Part shown: in pieces, positions 59,401 to 64,000 of the stretch
Numbering within the stretch: the first letter of the stretch is position 1
Layout of the letters: each line of letters starts with the position of its first letter
Assembly: GCA_900312665.1 (NCBI GenBank)
Contig: ONZQ02000003.1
Location: 1,891,823-1,955,822 of the forward strand
Reading direction: 5' to 3'
Length of the DNA: 64,000 bases
Source: Cephalotrichum gorgonifer
Taxonomy: Eukaryota; Ascomycota; Sordariomycetes; Microascales; Microascaceae
The notes under the pieces: model-generated
What the model was told of the DNA's origin: nothing
The model's input: the letters and a program-made list of their open reading frames with translations, nothing else
Database searches by the model: none
Program-made: the position numbers and the translations under genes

Positions 59401-62400
59401 AAGCGCTCTAGCTCTAGCGGCCAAATAATTCAAGCCAGCCGGTTCAAGACCCAAGTTTCGGCTAGTGCTACCTTGCCGTCGGCATCCAGCCAATGCGGAC
59501 GAGCGGAATTAGAATCCCACCATCTCTCATGGGGACAGGACAGGGTAGATGGGGAAGAAGAAGAGGGAGGGAGGTGTTGCTGGACCCACAGTGCTGACAG
59601 GGAGGCTGCTAGGTAGTGAGAGTGCTAGAACAAGCACCGGTACTAGCGCCAGTACAAGTACAAATACTACAAGTATACTTATATGACCTGTAATCCAATG
59701 TTCGTAGGTGGTACTTTCACAGGCCGAAGTCAAAGTGGAGGCATTGGGTGGAGGAAGGAGCACAGGGGTTTATAGGCGCTAGCTTTGGGCTTCGGGAAAA
59801 CTAGGAGCAGCGCTCTCGGATGCGTGAAGGCTGCGAATACTTGTATGGATCACTGTTGGTTGCCATACTTGTAATACTACTTACTCCTCCATCTGTATCC
59901 GATCCGTATTACCTACCCCGTAATAAATCGGATCGAAGTTTGACAAGCCAAGCCAAGGTGACTGGGGCACGGCACCACCGACCGACTGGCTCCTTGATCG
60001 GAGCTCATGGCTCTACTCCAGCGGGCCAGGTTGTCTTCGACAGAAACTATAGTCCTGCTCCGGAGCGGGATAGGACCTACCTCCCGATGTGAGTTCCATC
60101 TACCCTACCTATGCAAATATAAGTGCGCGTGTGAGTATTTGGATTGTACTCGTATGCCTTCTGAGAACACACTCACTCCATCATCGCCTGTACGACGTAC
60201 CAGTATGACAGCGTGGGGGTAGTAGGATGTCAGACGGAAGCTTGTCTCGGTGCCACGACTCCCCCAACTTCAAGTACCAGGACTAGACCGAGTGCGATCA
60301 TTTGCGAAACAATATATGAGTATAGCCGCGCCTGTTGCCAACCATTCGACCCCGTCTTCAAAAGTCACCTTGTATCCATGACCCCCGCCCTGTCCCACCC
60401 ACCCACCCACCCCCAGCACCCGTCCAGGGTCAGCCACAGCGCACGCTCCGAAAACAGAACAGGCCGCAGGGCGCACCCCCTTCTGGAGGAAGAGTTGGTG
60501 GGGGGAGGAAGCATCGATCGCCTTGTCATTTCCGGGCGGGAGCCGGGGTCATGCACGGCTAAACGGTGTGCATGGGCGCCGGTGGATATGAACCCGAGAA
60601 GGATAAATCAGGACGCGGGGGGGAGAGTGCAAACTGAAGCCGCCAGATCTTAATGTTGGGGTCGATGTGCCTTCTCTCGTAAAGTATCTACCATCCCGTA
60701 CTCGTCAGTGCAAACCCTCGAGCATCGAGAAGAAGCGCCACTTCCGGCCCCGTCCCGGGAGTCGTCGTCCAGGCCGGGCCATAATCCCAATGGGGAAATA
60801 TCACACCGCGAGCAATGGAAGTGGAGCTAGTTTAGCTTACTTGTAGGCGTCGCCGAGCGAGGACCAGGCTCGTCGTACTCAGTATTACTCGGCGGCACTC
60901 ATTTCGAGGAGTACCATTATACCCACGTCACTTCGAGTACGTCCAGAACATCCCACTCTCCCCCCCCCTGCACCCACGATCCTCTACCACGGAATCGTCA
61001 CTCTGCAGGATGCGCACATTCGGCCTGAGCAGGGGTCAGGAAGGAGGCGGCGAAACCCCATTTTTGTGGGGCCCCGGTACATCGAACCCAACATCCCACT
61101 CTCCCGTCCCGCTTCCCTCCAAACCTCCAGCAGCATCCCGTACCAAAATAGACAGATGGCAGAGAAGGATCAACGACCCCCAACATAGCTGCTCGTCTGA
61201 TCTACCCGCGAACTCCCCAGGCTACATCTGGATAAACCATCTCCTAGGAATTAATTCCGTCGAACGCGTCGACTTGCCTAGTAGGGCATGTAACCTCTGC
61301 AATCAAGGGCAAGGTTTGAGAATGCGAGGACGACGGATGTCCTGTCCTGCGATGTTCGAGGACAGACTGGGGGGTCAATTGAGAAAGTTGGGGGTTCCAG
61401 GATGTCGCGAACATGTACGAGTACCCATGCCGCCACGCTCTGGGGCCGAGCACAGACCAGGTCGTGCTTGGGCAGCATTAAACAGGGCATCATCGCTGGT
61501 AGGTACCTGTCCTTCCTTGAGTACCCCTGTCCTGTTCGTATTCTTCCAAGGCTGCGCGCGCGTTATTGGTATTCGGAAATAACGGACGGAGTACGAAGCA
61601 ACGTCGTCTACAAGCAGAGTGCTTTGTAAATTATTACTCCGTTGACCGGATGCACGCAGGTCCCCCCCTTTAGGCACTAAGCACTGGGGAGTGGCGTTTC
61701 CTCGGTAGTACCCGACATACTATGATTATGAGTACTCACTCTCAAAACTGCCTGCCCACGCGAGCAAGGAACAGCGAAATCGAAGCCTCGTGGGGTTTGC
61801 GCCTCGGGAAGCCGAGGAGAGCAGAGACTTGCCAGGCCCGTGCGGGGAGGCGCCGGGGGCTGGGCGATGCTCCGTGCATCAAGCCAGAAAAAAGCACGGG
61901 GGTCTCAAGACCCCCCACGGGCACGAGGCGATGGAATCAGCCTTCATCCTTTGTTCCCATCGAGGCTCTCGAGACATACCTCCGGTAAATTCCAAAAGAG
62001 GGGAGGCTCATGGTTACCCACACTTCCCATCTTAGCGTGTTCGGATAATAAACGTACCACGACAGAGCGGAGTTAGCAGTGCTGCTCCGTACTCGGACGA
62101 GGCCGACGTTCCTCCCTCCCTTCCAGACCGTTTCGAAGCCGGATTGTCTTCTAGCCTGGTTTACAAGTAAGGGACCCGTTAATAGTTCCGCATTTGTAGG
62201 ACTAGGGATCGCCACATACGACTCTACAAGTCTCCCCACCCACGGCGCCACCGCAACCATGACGCTCCTGCCACAAGCTTGACGATTAGCCTCGCCAGCC
62301 AGCCGCCAAGGCCCACCCACCCGGCAGCTTCTCGTTTACCCCTGTAGGTGTACGAAGAAATTACTCGCATCTCGACGAGAAACGAAAAAGGTAAAGTGGA

Positions 62401-64000
62401 TCCTGCCGAGATGTACCCCGAACAAACCACATGGAAAAGGGTTCACTAACTACTCCGTACTTTCGCACCACCACCTACTACAACTAATAAGGGAGACGAC
62501 GACTCCACCAGAAATTTACAGAGTAGAAGCTATAGTTCGCTATTGGCTACCTTCGTCCCCCCCACTGGTGTCGTTCGAAACATGTGAATGTGAGCTCACA
62601 CTTGCGTCAAGAATCTCAAATAATGACTTCCCCTGCCCCGCCCGCGCCGCCCACCACCGCCACCCGGAGCTGCGGATCCTCCTGCTGCCACCACCTGTCC
62701 TCTTACTTCGTACCCATACCATACCCTTACCTCCTCATATTAAGGCCGGGGAAATCTCCGGCGGCTTTGGAGATTGCTTGTAGGTAGTTCCCGGTTACGA
62801 GTACCCATTGAGGTACGTAGGCTAGTGAAGGGAGGAGGTTGGAGAGACTCCTCATAAATATCCTTGCATGCAATGACATTGTTTCGAACGGAAGAGTCGC
62901 TGAAGACGAATATTTTCCCACCTCTCTCTTCGGCCCTTGGACCCGACACTCGCTCCGGGGGCCGCAGTTGTGTGCATCCGGAGGCGGAGGGGCCTTCGCG
63001 CACGACCAACGCACGGAGCAGCAGGCAACCCTCGCACAGGTCTTCGTCGGGGTGTGGAAATCCAGCCGCGAAGGACGGCGCTAGCGAGGGCGGTGAGACG
63101 GCGCTGCGGCCTCCGCTTACCCCAAGAGCGGCGGACTACCCGACTGGCAGGGATTCATGGCTGAGAGTGATATCACCGTCCATTTGCTTTGGGTTCCCCA
63201 CCCCCCCCTTCTTCCTTTGGCATGTGCCTGGGGATCGGATCTTTGGATCGTGAGATCGATTTGTATCCATTCGGGAAGTTGGGGGGTGAGGGTTTGCGGC
63301 TCTCTCTCAAAAGAGTAGAAAGAAGGGAAAACCATAAACGCTTAAAATCGAGAAAGTCTCGACCGGCCTCAACTCTATTCTCGGCGGTCGCAAAAAAAAG
63401 AAACCAAAAAAAGCATGGCGCCGCCGTTGAATTGCGTATTGACAATTATTGGAGGAGAGGGAGTCCGGAGCGACAGGTCCGCAAATTACGAAGTTGAAGT
63501 CTGCCTGGAATTTCCCCACTGACACGCGCCAGAAGTCGGGAAAAGTCGGAACCCGAATTGATGGGACGGGGGACGGGGCGGGGCGGGGTTCAGAGGGCGA
63601 TATTCAAATTAGATATTAAATCGTGCACTCGTAGTAATGAGCCGCAGAGATAACACACACAGGTTGACGTACACGGCAAGAACTGAGAGTAGTAATCAGT
63701 CAAGTGGGCTCCAGATACGAAACCCAGATAAGGTGGAAATTCCGGGGGCGCCAAGTGGGGGGGAGTGGGGTGGGTCGTCTTTTTGCGAAACCCCCGGTTC
63801 GGAAAGAGCGAGCGTGGGGGTATCTCTTCGCGTCTCACTCTCGCTCTCACTCCCAGCCCGCCCCTGCCCCATGCCGGCGTCGCTCCTTCCTTTACATCTC
63901 TTTTGCCCGAAATGGTCGCGGTCGCGGTAATGAGGCAGGGGAGGTTGGGCTTGGCGATTATGTGCACTCGTTCTCGAGCCGAGGGGTTCCCTGTGCACTA
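59401..64000. other. Gene-poor tail of the window, no gene recognised
   Basis: Frames up to 190 codons (61010-61582) lack domains and balanced composition. GTAC-type words recur (for example near 59640, 60150, 60700, 61415, 61730 and 62800). CCACC repeats lie near 60398-60412. The last 800 bases hold no recognisable feature. Confidence 0.5.

Overview
This window is nuclear DNA of a filamentous ascomycete (Pezizomycotina, most likely a Sordariomycete). The case rests on short GT-AG introns with CTRAC-like branch points, a solitary dispersed 5S rRNA gene, and fungal marker genes: a NIT2/AreA GATA factor with the classic C-terminal tail, a FlbC-type zinc-finger factor, a PLS1-type tetraspanin and an MSC7 aldehyde dehydrogenase. 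Coding DNA is GC-rich at third positions, which produces long antisense shadow frames. Two runs of N (3785-3950 and 27218-27237) mark assembly gaps. No intact transposon, CRISPR array or convincing tRNA was seen.

Layout. 0.5-2.1 kb: flbC (+). 2.1-8.5 kb: gene-poor, G-rich DNA with a gap, a hairpin/direct-repeat structure and a diverged but structurally compensated 5S rRNA gene at 4656-4774. 8.5-9.2 kb: Ctr copper transporter (+). 12.8-13.7 kb: MADS-box MCM1 (-). 13.7-20.7 kb: gene desert rich in palindromic GTAC-type words. 20.7-21.6 kb: tetraspanin (+). 22.4-26.0 kb: NIPA-type transporter (-) and V-ATPase subunit E (+), divergent around a perfect GTCACGTGAC palindrome. 26.5-28.6 kb: CANIN-like (SMC5/6-related) protein (-). 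32.3-37.0 kb: DNF1-type P4-ATPase flippase (+) whose tail carries a cluster of flippase-kinase-like sites. 38.5-40.6 kb: MSC7-type aldehyde dehydrogenase (+). 41.1-43.2 kb: DEAD-box helicase (-). 44.7-46.7 kb: IPI1 (-) and a roadblock/LC7 protein (+) sharing a 343-bp promoter. 49.6-53.8 kb: an uncharacterised 1073-residue protein (+) with one outsized intron. 54.7-57.8 kb: nit-2/areA (-). 57.8-64 kb: no gene recognised, again rich in palindromic words.

The genes are mostly housekeeping and regulatory and do not form a biosynthetic cluster. Loose themes are vacuole and membrane biology (V-ATPase E, copper and Mg-type transporters, flippase, tetraspanin), ribosome and RNA work (5S, IPI1, DEAD-box helicase) and development or nutrient control (FlbC, MCM1, NIT2). 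All exon models were read by eye from splice signals, phase and protein continuity. The points most worth a second look are the 5S variant, the flippase tail motif array, the CLEAR-like palindrome, the palindromic word family and the 1073-residue orphan protein.
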